Origin: Planctomycetia bacterium
Lineage (GTDB): Bacteria; Planctomycetota; Planctomycetia; Pirellulales; UBA1268
DNA length: 7,501 nt
NCBI GenBank assembly: GCA_009926295.1
Contig: RFPF01000143.1
Location: forward strand, 1 to 7,501
Direction: 5' to 3'
The notes under the pieces are model-generated. The model ran no database searches and was not told the DNA's origin. It was given only the letters and a program-made list of their open reading frames with translations. Made by a program: the position numbers and the translations under genes. Shown piece after piece: positions 1-5,100 of this stretch; position 1 is the first letter of the stretch, and each line of letters starts with the position of its first letter.

Positions 1-111
1 ATCCTGCACCTCATGGGGATCGACCACCTCCGGCTGACGTTCCCCTATCAGGGCCGCGACTTCCGCCTCACCGACGTGCACGGCAACGTCGTGACGGACC
101 TGCTTGCGTAG
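1..111 (+). CDS. C-terminal fragment of a DUF1501 family protein
   Basis: The first reading frame is open from the window edge to a TAG at 109-111 and encodes 36 residues. They include HLMGIDHLRLTFPYQGRDF and then RLTDVHGNVV, ending in LLA. This matches from memory the extreme C-terminus of DUF1501 (sulfatase/alkaline-phosphatase-like fold) proteins, which are strongly expanded in planctomycetes and typically end in a GLDHxRLT..GRDFRLTDVxGxVV pattern. These proteins are usually exported and often paired with DUF1549/DUF1553 cytochrome-like partners, but that part would lie left of the window and cannot be checked here. Catalytic function is unknown. The sequence just after the stop is the leader of repeat copy 1. 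The gene converges on top6B. Confidence 0.72.
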   Translation: MLHLMGIDHLRLTFPYQGRDFRLTDVHGNVVTDLLA

Positions 112-129
112 GACAGGCTTCAGCCTGTC
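112..129 (+). repeat. Perfect 8-bp hairpin abutting the DUF1501 stop codon
   Basis: Immediately after the TAG, 112-119 (GACAGGCT) is the exact reverse complement of 122-129, with a two-base turn (tighter than an RNA loop allows, so the innermost pair probably opens). No T-run follows, so it is not a classical intrinsic terminator. A related sequence follows the top6B stop on the other strand (GACGGGCTTGGGTCTGGC, 486-503). Its RNA could form seven of the eight pairs if G-U wobbles are counted. I read it as the leader of the repeat modules described below, and possibly a transcript-end stabiliser. Confidence 0.65.
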
Positions 130-160
130 TCTGCTCAACTCTGCCGCACCGGCTTCGGCG

Positions 161-284
161 TTGCCCCGTACCATCTCGCCGGACGCTCGCTTCAGCCATC
201 CTGGCTTCCGCTCGCTCGGATCTGCCTGCGCTGCGCCATCCATGGCTCCGCTGGTCAGATACGCCCGCTCAATGGCAGGGGCAA
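161..284 (+). repeat. Structured dispersed repeat, copy 1
   Basis: The element is bounded by TTGCCCCGTACCAT (161-174) and ATGGCAGGGGCAA (272-284), which pair as 7 bp, a small internal loop and 4 bp. Inside are two hairpins: AGCCA-TCC-TGGCT (194-206) and GCCAT-CC-ATGGC (235-246). Positions 161-188 match copy 2 (3805-3832) at 27 of 28 bases. Positions 178-197 match copy 3 on the other strand at 18 of 20. Similarity to copy 2 continues to about 295 (CTCGCCTC). It lies in the 3' flank of the DUF1501 gene, in that gene's sense. It has no coding signal; the short open frames across it are incidental. Its role is unknown: a structured 3' UTR element or a small non-autonomous mobile repeat are both possible. 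Confidence 0.75.
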
Positions 285-322
285 CCCCTCGCCTCACCGT
301 TTTGAGTCGAGCCAGTTGAGGA

Positions 323-464
323 GGCTCGGGACTGCCCAGACCAAAGAGCCGGGCTATGGGAGCGAGCGCAGGCATGGATGCCGAAAGCGAAGCGGACATG
401 CAGAGAGCCGAAGCCTGGAGGGCTGAGGCGAACGTCCGGCAAGGGGTCTGGGCAGTCACGAGCC
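323..464 (-). repeat. Structured dispersed repeat, inverted copy (3' flank of top6B)
   Basis: The ends form a 20-bp inverted repeat with one mismatch (323-342 against 445-464), of which 13 bp (330-342/445-457) are perfect. Read on the minus strand, the core starts with GCCGGACGTTCGCCTCAGCC (440 to 421), homologous to copy 1 at 178-197. It contains two hairpins equivalent to those of copy 1: AGCC-CTCCA-GGCT (424 to 412) and GGCAT-CC-ATGCC (382 to 371). The closing stem differs in sequence from copies 1 and 2 but is still paired. The element follows top6B in the sense orientation and lies opposite copy 1, so the two copies form a loose large palindrome between convergent genes. Confidence 0.75.
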
Positions 465-503
465 GGATTGAGCGCGTTGAGGTACGCCAGACCCAAGCCC
501 GTC

Positions 504-2657
504 CTACTTTCGGCGTTTCTTCTTCGCTTTTGCCTTGGGCGCGGGCTTCTCGTCAGCGGCGGTCTGCTCGTCGGTTGACTCGCCCGGCAGTTTCTGCGGC
601 ACGATGATGCAGTTCTCGCCGAGCTCCAGCTCATCGGCTTCCTCGATCGGCCGGCCACGGTCGTCGAGCTTCACGTCGGCCTCGGCGGTCTTCTTCTTGG
701 CCACGGCGAGGAGTTGCTCGTAGAGTTTCTCGCGGTCGAGGCCGTTGATCTGGGCGACGGCCGTCGCCACCTCGCCGAGATACCGGAGGAAGATGCTCCG
801 GCGCTGGCCCTCCTGGGCGACACGGAGCCTGCGGCGCAGGTACATCCCCAGCTTGCGGCCCACGGCCTGGAGGGCGAGCCGGATCTCCTTCTGGATCTCG
901 GGGTAGTGGGCGATCGCCTCCTTCGATTCGCTCGTGAACGGCACCCACACGCTCGCCACGTGCACCATGGCCGTCACCGGCCCGCTCGGCAGGCCGCCGC
1001 GGGACTGGGAGAGGCCGTAGGACCGCCAATTGGTCGACAGAATCGTCTGTGTGACGGCGCAGGCGGCGGGCTGGAACTGCAGCGGCACGCGGTTGGCGTA
1101 GCGCAGCACGTTCATGTTCTGTCCCTCGTCGACGCTCACGTTCTGCATCGCGCCATGGAGGGCGTCGAGCGCGGTCTTCTTGAGCTTCGACGGGCTCTGT
1201 CGCGGCGCGAGCTGGGCCTCGGCGAGGATCTTGTCGGCGGCCTCCGAGCCGATCCCCGTGAAGGTCGTCGTGAGGAACTGCCGCAGGCTGCGGGCGTCGC
1301 TCTCACTCGCCAGCTCGCCGAGCCCTTCGCGGGTGATCTTCTGCGCCGCCACGCCACCGCCGTAGGCGAGCGCCGCCTCGATCACGAACGGATTGCCGCG
1401 GTAGACGCTCGGGGGCCGCGTGGCCGCAGTGAAAAATTCACCCGGCACCACCTGCCGCAGGCCCGCCAAGAGCCGCTGCTCGCCGATCGGCACGATGCAG
1501 TCGGTGGCCGGCGGCGGAATTTTCGTCTCTTGGATCGATTTGAAGAGCGAGTCGGCCTCGCCGCGGCCGAGCTTGCCGGTGGTGACCCGGGTGGAAAGGC
1601 TGGCCTGGTCGCAGATCTTCTTCGCCGTACCGTGGGAGACGCGGGAGAACGACTGCGTGAGGAACTGGGCCAGCGTGAGCTTGGGGTGCTCCTGGAGCAT
1701 CGTCACGAGCCGGCCGAGCTCGACGCCGTAGGGGTGCGGCTTGATCTCCTTCGGCTCCGGCGGCAGGTCGTCGCTCGACCGCTCGAGGATTCGCTCCGGT
1801 CCGTCCGGCCCCTGGAAATGGATCCGCGCGTGCGGATTGGCGATCGCGGTCTGCTCGAGATACTCCTCGACGCTGCCGCGGCCCCGCTGGAACTTCGCCT
1901 CCATCTCGATCGTCACGCGTGTACCGTGCTCGATGGCATCGGCCTTGTCATTCTCGGCGACCCACTCGATCGCGTGCTTCTTCATGAGTTCGGCGCCGCT
2001 CTTGCCGGAGGGGATGTCCACACCCTCGCCCCGCCCGTTGAGGATCTCGGGCTGATTGGTCTTCGTGTCGATCCTCAACTCGTAGTAGTGGGCGACGTCC
2101 CTCGGGCCGGTCTTCGAGATGATCTTCACGGGCTTGCCGGTCGTGAGCACGCCGTACATGCCGGCCGCCGAGATGCCTATTCCCTGCTGGCCGCGGCTCA
2201 TCCGCAGGCGGTGGAACTTCGACCCGTAGAGCAGCTTGCCGAAGATGAGCGGGATCTGCTTGCGGACGATCCCCGGGCCGTTGTCCTGGACGCCCATTCG
2301 GTAGCGCGTGCCGCTCTCACCCACCTGCTCGATGTGCACCCAGATCTCGGGCAGGATGCCGGCCTCCTCGCAGGCGTCGAGCGAATTGTCGACCGCCTCC
2401 TTCACGCTCGTGAGGAGCGCCTTCCGCGGCGAGTCGAATCCGAGCAGGTGGCGGTTCTTGGCGAAGAACTCGCTCACGGAGATGTCACGCTGGCCGGCGG
2501 CGAGGGCCTGGGCGGTGGCGCGGCGCTTCGTCTCCTTCGGCCTGCCATTGGAGGAGGCCGTCGGCGGTGCGACTCCGGGCTCCACGGGCGGCTCTACCGC
2601 CCCGCGAGGGCCGTTGCTGGTGGATTTTGACTTGGGGCGACGGGTCTTCGTGGGCAT
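504..2657 (-). CDS. top6B: DNA topoisomerase VI subunit B (ATPase subunit)
   Basis: Topoisomerase VI is a type IIB enzyme (A2B2) that passes one duplex through another. The B subunit supplies the ATP-operated gate, and A (Spo11-like) cuts DNA. The 717-residue product has a basic, Pro-rich leader (1-55), then a GHKL ATPase domain with the N-box KEAVDNSLDA (86-95), DNGPGI (125-130) and GQQGIGISA (156-164). An H2TH segment follows (about 328-381), then the transducer domain with RPPSVYRGNPF (414-424), RYANRVPL (519-526) and FTSESKEAIA (574-583), where K579 is the likely ATP-contacting switch lysine. The Lys-rich tail ends KAKAKKKRRK. Archaeal B subunits are roughly 530 residues, so this one is long. 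Part of the excess is an insertion (about 437-513) that resembles a second H2TH. ATG at 2657 is the first start; it has no clear Shine-Dalgarno. No top6A adjoins the gene. Confidence 0.95.
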   Translation of the reverse strand: MPTKTRRPKSKSTSNGPRGAVEPPVEPGVAPPTASSNGRPKETKRRATAQALAAGQRDISVSEFFAKNRHLLGFDSPRKALLTSVKEAVDNSLDACEEAGILPEIWVHIEQVGESGTRYRMGVQDNGPGIVRKQIPLIFGKLLYGSKFHRLRMSRGQQGIGISAAGMYGVLTTGKPVKIISKTGPRDVAHYYELRIDTKTNQPEILNGRGEGVDIPSGKSGAELMKKHAIEWVAENDKADAIEHGTRVTIEMEAKFQRGRGSVEEYLEQTAIANPHARIHFQGPDGPERILERSSDDLPPEPKEIKPHPYGVELGRLVTMLQEHPKLTLAQFLTQSFSRVSHGTAKKICDQASLSTRVTTGKLGRGEADSLFKSIQETKIPPPATDCIVPIGEQRLLAGLRQVVPGEFFTAATRPPSVYRGNPFVIEAALAYGGGVAAQKITREGLGELASESDARSLRQFLTTTFTGIGSEAADKILAEAQLAPRQSPSKLKKTALDALHGAMQNVSVDEGQNMNVLRYANRVPLQFQPAACAVTQTILSTNWRSYGLSQSRGGLPSGPVTAMVHVASVWVPFTSESKEAIAHYPEIQKEIRLALQAVGRKLGMYLRRRLRVAQEGQRRSIFLRYLGEVATAVAQINGLDREKLYEQLLAVAKKKTAEADVKLDDRGRPIEEADELELGENCIIVPQKLPGESTDEQTAADEKPAPKAKAKKKRRK

Positions 2658-2882
2658 CGGAAAAGACTGTGACTCAAGGCAGATGCTCTGGCAAGAGGGG
2701 CAAAGTGTAGCGGTTGTAGGGCCGGGCTGCCGAATCTTCCTGCCACGTCGGTCTCGGCGGTGGACCTTGCCTCTTGGGCAGGGGCGTCAGACGTGGAACG
2801 GCGGGAGTCATTCCTGCAATCGGCGCGCGCCGAAGAACACCGCCAGCGGCGCATGCCGCGGTGCAGCGGGGGAGGAAAGTCG
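2658..2882. other. Divergent spacer between top6B and the small exported-protein genes
   Basis: This 225-bp stretch must carry promoters for top6B (-) and for the gene at 2883 (+). No strong sigma-70 pair is visible. On the minus strand a TACACT (2709 to 2704) could act as a -10 box about 47 bases before the top6B ATG, but it has no good -35 partner. An imperfect dyad, CCACGTC (2743-2749) with GACGTGG (2790-2796), could be an operator or an RNA stem. The open frame running into the + gene from 2760 lacks a start signal and reads Arg/Glu-rich, so I treat it as non-coding. Confidence 0.4.
2871..2876 (+). promoter_or_regulatory. Ribosome binding site fixing the start at 2883
   Basis: GGAGGA lies with GGAGG ending seven bases before ATG 2883. 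It favours this start over the upstream ATGs at 2760 and 2853, and the product then begins directly with a signal peptide. Confidence 0.75.
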
Positions 2883-3212
2883 ATGGTTCGCCTCAGACTC
2901 GGGCTCGTGGTCGTGTCGCTTTCGCTGTCGGTGGCCGCCGCGGACGCCGCACCGATCAACGGCGGTGTCGAGGCTCCGACGCCCGACGTGTTCTACAACT
3001 TCTACGTTCCGCCGGTGCCGGCGGGGCCGGCGCCCGGCTTCGGCGCCCAGCTGTACGTGGCACCGCGTCCCGTGCCGCCGCGGGTGGGCCACACCTGGTA
3101 CACGTATCCACCCTTCATGCCGCACGAGTTTCTCTACAAGCATCGCCGCCACTACATCCGTCCCGCCGGGGCGATGGGCATGCGGACCGACGTGCGCGCC
3201 TATTGGTGGTGA
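2883..3212 (+). CDS. Small exported Pro/Tyr/His-rich protein of unknown function
   Basis: The product has 109 residues. A basic start (MVRLRLG) leads into a hydrophobic segment (about 7-19) and an Ala-rich cleavage region, AAADAAP (18-24), which makes a typical Sec signal peptide. The mature part, about 87 residues, has no predicted membrane segment. It is rich in Pro, Tyr, Trp and His, with VPPVPAGPAPG in the middle and GHTWYTYPPFMPHEFLYKHR towards the end, finishing in AYWW. It has no Cys. I recognise it only as resembling small secreted proteins common in planctomycete genomes; no function is known to me. It is 18 bases upstream of the Cys/His-rich gene, with which it is probably cotranscribed. 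A cell-surface or periplasmic location is inferred from the signal peptide. Confidence 0.75.
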   Translation: MVRLRLGLVVVSLSLSVAAADAAPINGGVEAPTPDVFYNFYVPPVPAGPAPGFGAQLYVAPRPVPPRVGHTWYTYPPFMPHEFLYKHRRHYIRPAGAMGMRTDVRAYWW

Positions 3213-3214
3213 GC

Positions 3215-3226
3215 GAGGAGCAGGAG
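3215..3226 (+). promoter_or_regulatory. Tandem ribosome binding sites before the gene at 3231
   Basis: The 18-base spacer contains AGGAG (3216-3220) and GGAG (3223-3226). The first is ten bases from ATG 3231 and the second four. Neither spacing is ideal, but the pair supports translation from 3231 directly after the preceding gene. Confidence 0.5.
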
Positions 3227-3230
3227 CATC

Positions 3231-3764
3231 ATGCACGAGGCGCGTCTGGCGTGGCGGTGGAGCGGGCTGGCGGCGACGGCCGCGTTGCTCGTCGTGGTCT
3301 CGGCGGCGATCTGCGTCGCGGGCGGCCATCATCGGCATCACCAGAGCCACGGGTGCACCGCGTGCGAGGCGTGCGGCCAGCACTGCTGCCGCGACGGGCT
3401 CTGCGGCCGTTGTGGGCACTGCGCCTTGTGTGCGCACGGCCATCACTGCCTCCACCACGACACGATCGAGAAGCGGTACTTTCTGCGAAGCCAGGGAAAG
3501 AGCTGGCACAGCGTGTGGTACGACCCGTCGATAGGCCGGCCGATGGCGCTCGTCGTGCCGCCGACGGCGGAGTTCACGAGCGAATACGGCTGGGGCGTGC
3601 CGAGTTCGCGCGTCATGCCCATCTATCATCAGTTCCGCCGGCCCTATCCGGGCCCGGGGGCCGTCCCCGGCAGCGGCGGTGCGATGCTCCCGACGCCGAA
3701 CCAGCCGAGCGATACCGTGCAGTTCGGCGTGCACCCCGTGCGCGGCCCCTGGGGTGCCTACTAG
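3231..3764 (+). CDS. Exported protein with a dense Cys/His block
   Basis: The product has 177 residues. The N-terminus (MHEARLAWRWSG) is basic and is followed by a hydrophobic stretch (about 13-30) ending VAGG, which reads as a signal peptide or a single membrane anchor. Residues 33-76 then hold 10 Cys and 12 His: an HHRHHQSH run, C42-x2-C45-x2-C48, CC at 52-53, the regular array C58-x2-C61-x2-C64-x2-C67, and C73 beside HH runs. The rest (77-177) has no Cys and is Pro/Gly/Tyr-rich, with KSWHSVWYDPSIGRP around 90-104. The pattern suggests metal binding or a disulfide-linked surface module, but this is inferred from composition only. It ends in TAG at 3762-3764, directly followed by the leader of repeat copy 2. 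Confidence 0.75.
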   Translation: MHEARLAWRWSGLAATAALLVVVSAAICVAGGHHRHHQSHGCTACEACGQHCCRDGLCGRCGHCALCAHGHHCLHHDTIEKRYFLRSQGKSWHSVWYDPSIGRPMALVVPPTAEFTSEYGWGVPSSRVMPIYHQFRRPYPGPGAVPGSGGAMLPTPNQPSDTVQFGVHPVRGPWGAY

Positions 3765-3804
3765 GCTTCCTGTTGCGACCGGCTGCAGATGCGCCGGCTC
3801 GCGA

Positions 3805-3946
3805 TTGCCCCGTACCATTTCGCCGGACGCTCACTGCGCCCATCCGTGGGCTCCGTTCACTCGGACCTGCCCGCGCCGGCGGGAGCGCCTGCGTCCCGCC
3901 ATCCGGGCCGCGCTGGTCAGCTACGCAGGCTCAATGGTAGGTGCAA
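3805..3946 (+). repeat. Structured dispersed repeat, copy 2
   Basis: The ends TTGCCCCGTACCAT (3805-3818) and ATGGTAGGTGCAA (3934-3946) form 12 pairs with one mismatch and one bulged G. Positions 3805-3832 match copy 1 (161-188) at 27 of 28 bases, and CGCTGGTCAG (3911-3920) is identical to 249-258. The first inner hairpin is GCCCA-TCCG-TGGGC (3838-3851), with changed stem bases but the same TCC loop as copy 1. Compared with copy 1, about 17 bases are added near 3873-3896, creating a GC-rich hairpin (3878-3884 with 3894-3900). It lies 40 bases after the stop of the Cys/His-rich gene, in the same sense. Confidence 0.75.
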
Positions 3947-3953
3947 GCTCTCG

Positions 3954-3992
3954 CCTCCCTCGTCCGGAAGCCTGAAGCGCAAGCGAGGGGGG
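3954..3992. repeat. Hairpin carrying a probable second dispersed-repeat motif
   Basis: CCTCCCTCG (3954-3962) pairs with CGAGGGGGG (3984-3992) over nine positions, counting one G-T/U wobble. The 21-base loop contains GAAGCCTGAAGCGCAAGCG. From memory, this kind of sequence (often seen in spurious translations as KPEAQARG or SLKRKRG) recurs in planctomycete intergenic DNA, but I cannot verify that here. It lies 14 bases beyond the stop of the HTH-TPR gene and 7 bases beyond repeat copy 2. It may serve as a shared transcript end between the convergent genes; no T-tract is present. Confidence 0.5.
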
Positions 3993-4006
3993 AAGGAAGC
4001 AACGCG

Positions 4007-5074
4007 TCAGCCGTCGAGCCGTTCGCGGGCGATCTTGGCCCACGGGCTCGCTGGGGCGAGCGACAGGAACAGGCGGAGGTGCCGCTGTTCGTCCGGAGTG
4101 CGGCCCAGGTCGCGGAGCACGCCGGCCGTGTGCCAGTGGGCGTCGGCGTAGTCGGGCTGCTGACGGAGGACACCCTCGAGAGCCGCAAGCGCGAGCTCAT
4201 GCTCGCCCAGTTCCGCGAGCACGCAGCCGAGGCTCGCCCGCGCCTCGAGGTGGTCGGCATCGAGTTCCACGGCGGCGTAGTACCTCTCCCGGGCCGCCGT
4301 GAGATCGCCGGCGCGGTAGAGCAGCTCCGCGAGCATGAACGCAACCTGGGCCGTCGGGCGATCGGCCTGCAGCACGGCCCGCAACGCCTCGGCCGCCTCC
4401 GTGTACTCGCCCGCGGCCTCGAGGTCGGCGGCGAGGTCGAGCAGTTCGGCGGCGGTCTCCGGATCTCCGGCGGTGTCGACCGTCACCTCGATGTCGGTCG
4501 GCCCCTCCGACCGCAGCGCAGTCGCGGTGGTCGCGAGCGGCATCACACGCGTCTGGTGGTGCTGGGCCGGCAGGTCGGCGTAGAAGCCGAGCTGAAGCTG
4601 GCCGCCCGCGCCCACGAGCCGGTTGTCGCGGCGGATGCTCAGCCGTCGGCCATCGGCCACGATCCGCCCCGCCTCTCGGGCCGCCTCGGGCGCCCCTCCC
4701 GGCGCGAGCCCGGCGAGTTTGGCGTCGATCTCCCGGAGCGACAGGCCCCCGGCCATGAGGCGTGCCAGTTGGCGGCCCACGACGAGCTGCTGGAAGTCGA
4801 ACCACTCCAGGGCGCCCGCCCGGCGGGTGGGTTCGAGAAGCCCGCCCCGGCACCAGTGTCGGACCGCCGCCACGGGAACGGCGAGCACGTCGGCCATCAT
4901 GGCGACCGTGTAGAGCCGGTGGACACCGGCTTCGGAACCGGCCGGCTCGGCTTCGAAGGCCAGCTGCGGTTCCACCGAGCGATGCCCCCGGCTCGCCGCC
5001 GCTCCAGGCCGCGGTCGGCGGCGCGTGCTGTGTGGTGGGGTCGTCGAGCGGTCGTCCGTGACCTTGCCAGGCAT
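4007..5074 (-). CDS. MerR-type helix-turn-helix protein with C-terminal TPR repeats
   Basis: The product has 355 residues from the ATG at 5074. Residues 1-50 are a basic, Pro-rich, probably disordered leader. Residues 55-120 (YTVAMMADVLAVP, VRHWCRGGLLEP, then LSLREIDAKL) form a MerR-like winged helix: the first helices select a promoter and the 'RHWxRxGLLxP' turn is typical of the superfamily. A linker rich in charged residues follows. From about 205 to 343 there are three and a half TPR units (for example AAELLDLAADLEAAGEYTEA and LGCVLAELGEHELALAALEG), which usually mediate protein contacts. There is no ligand-binding Cys cluster of the metal-sensing MerR type. It is the last gene of the icd operon, 26 bases after the DUF429 gene. 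It could be a DNA-binding adaptor or regulator; its target is unknown. An ATG at 5086 would add four residues but lacks a ribosome binding site. Confidence 0.8.
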   Translation of the reverse strand: MPGKVTDDRSTTPPHSTRRRPRPGAAASRGHRSVEPQLAFEAEPAGSEAGVHRLYTVAMMADVLAVPVAAVRHWCRGGLLEPTRRAGALEWFDFQQLVVGRQLARLMAGGLSLREIDAKLAGLAPGGAPEAAREAGRIVADGRRLSIRRDNRLVGAGGQLQLGFYADLPAQHHQTRVMPLATTATALRSEGPTDIEVTVDTAGDPETAAELLDLAADLEAAGEYTEAAEALRAVLQADRPTAQVAFMLAELLYRAGDLTAARERYYAAVELDADHLEARASLGCVLAELGEHELALAALEGVLRQQPDYADAHWHTAGVLRDLGRTPDEQRHLRLFLSLAPASPWAKIARERLDG

Positions 5075-5080
5075 CGTCTT

Positions 5081-5084
5081 CTCC
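5081..5084 (-). promoter_or_regulatory. Ribosome binding site favouring start 5074 over 5086
   Basis: On the minus strand GGAG overlaps the upstream ATG codon at 5086 and lies six bases before ATG 5074. The 5086 ATG itself is preceded by CGCCGGTTC, with no purine-rich site. Confidence 0.55.
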
Positions 5085-5100
5085 ATGAACCGGCGAGAAT

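Larger units (their letters stand above)
112..503. other. 392-bp convergent intergenic region without genes
   Basis: This gap separates the stop codons of the DUF1501 gene (+) and top6B (-). It is almost fully explained by two repeat modules. Each begins at the stop codon of its own gene: TAG then GACAGGCTT from the left, and TAG then GACGGGCTT from the right. The modules meet near 296-322. I see no credible small gene: the short frames here are Arg/Ser-rich and follow the repeats. There is no T-tract terminator, so the paired hairpins may themselves mark both transcript ends. Confidence 0.6.

Noticed and set aside
112..129. Rho-independent terminator after the DUF1501 gene
   Set aside because: The stem is perfect but the bases after it are CTGCTCAACT, with no T-run.
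133..321. Integron attC-like reading of the repeats (GCTCAAC at 133-139, GTTGAGG at 315-321)
   Set aside because: The second heptamer fails the GTTRRRY consensus at the last base, the spacing does not match the repeat ends, similar heptamers are absent at copy 2, and the upstream genes are ordinary chromosomal genes rather than cassettes.
714..2630. Long open frame (638 codons) on the + strand opposite top6B
   Set aside because: It is the antisense shadow of a clearly conserved Top6B gene. Its product is Arg/Leu/Glu/His-rich with no recognisable domain, as expected from GC-rich codon bias.
2760..2882. Upstream extension of the 109-residue protein to ATG 2760
   Set aside because: It would bury the signal peptide 41 residues in, and it has no ribosome binding site, whereas ATG 2883 has GGAGGA at good spacing.
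2808..3818. Long minus-strand frame opposite the two small exported-protein genes
   Set aside because: The + strand genes have ribosome binding sites and signal peptides, while this translation is Arg/His/Pro-rich, lacks motifs and crosses repeat copy 2.
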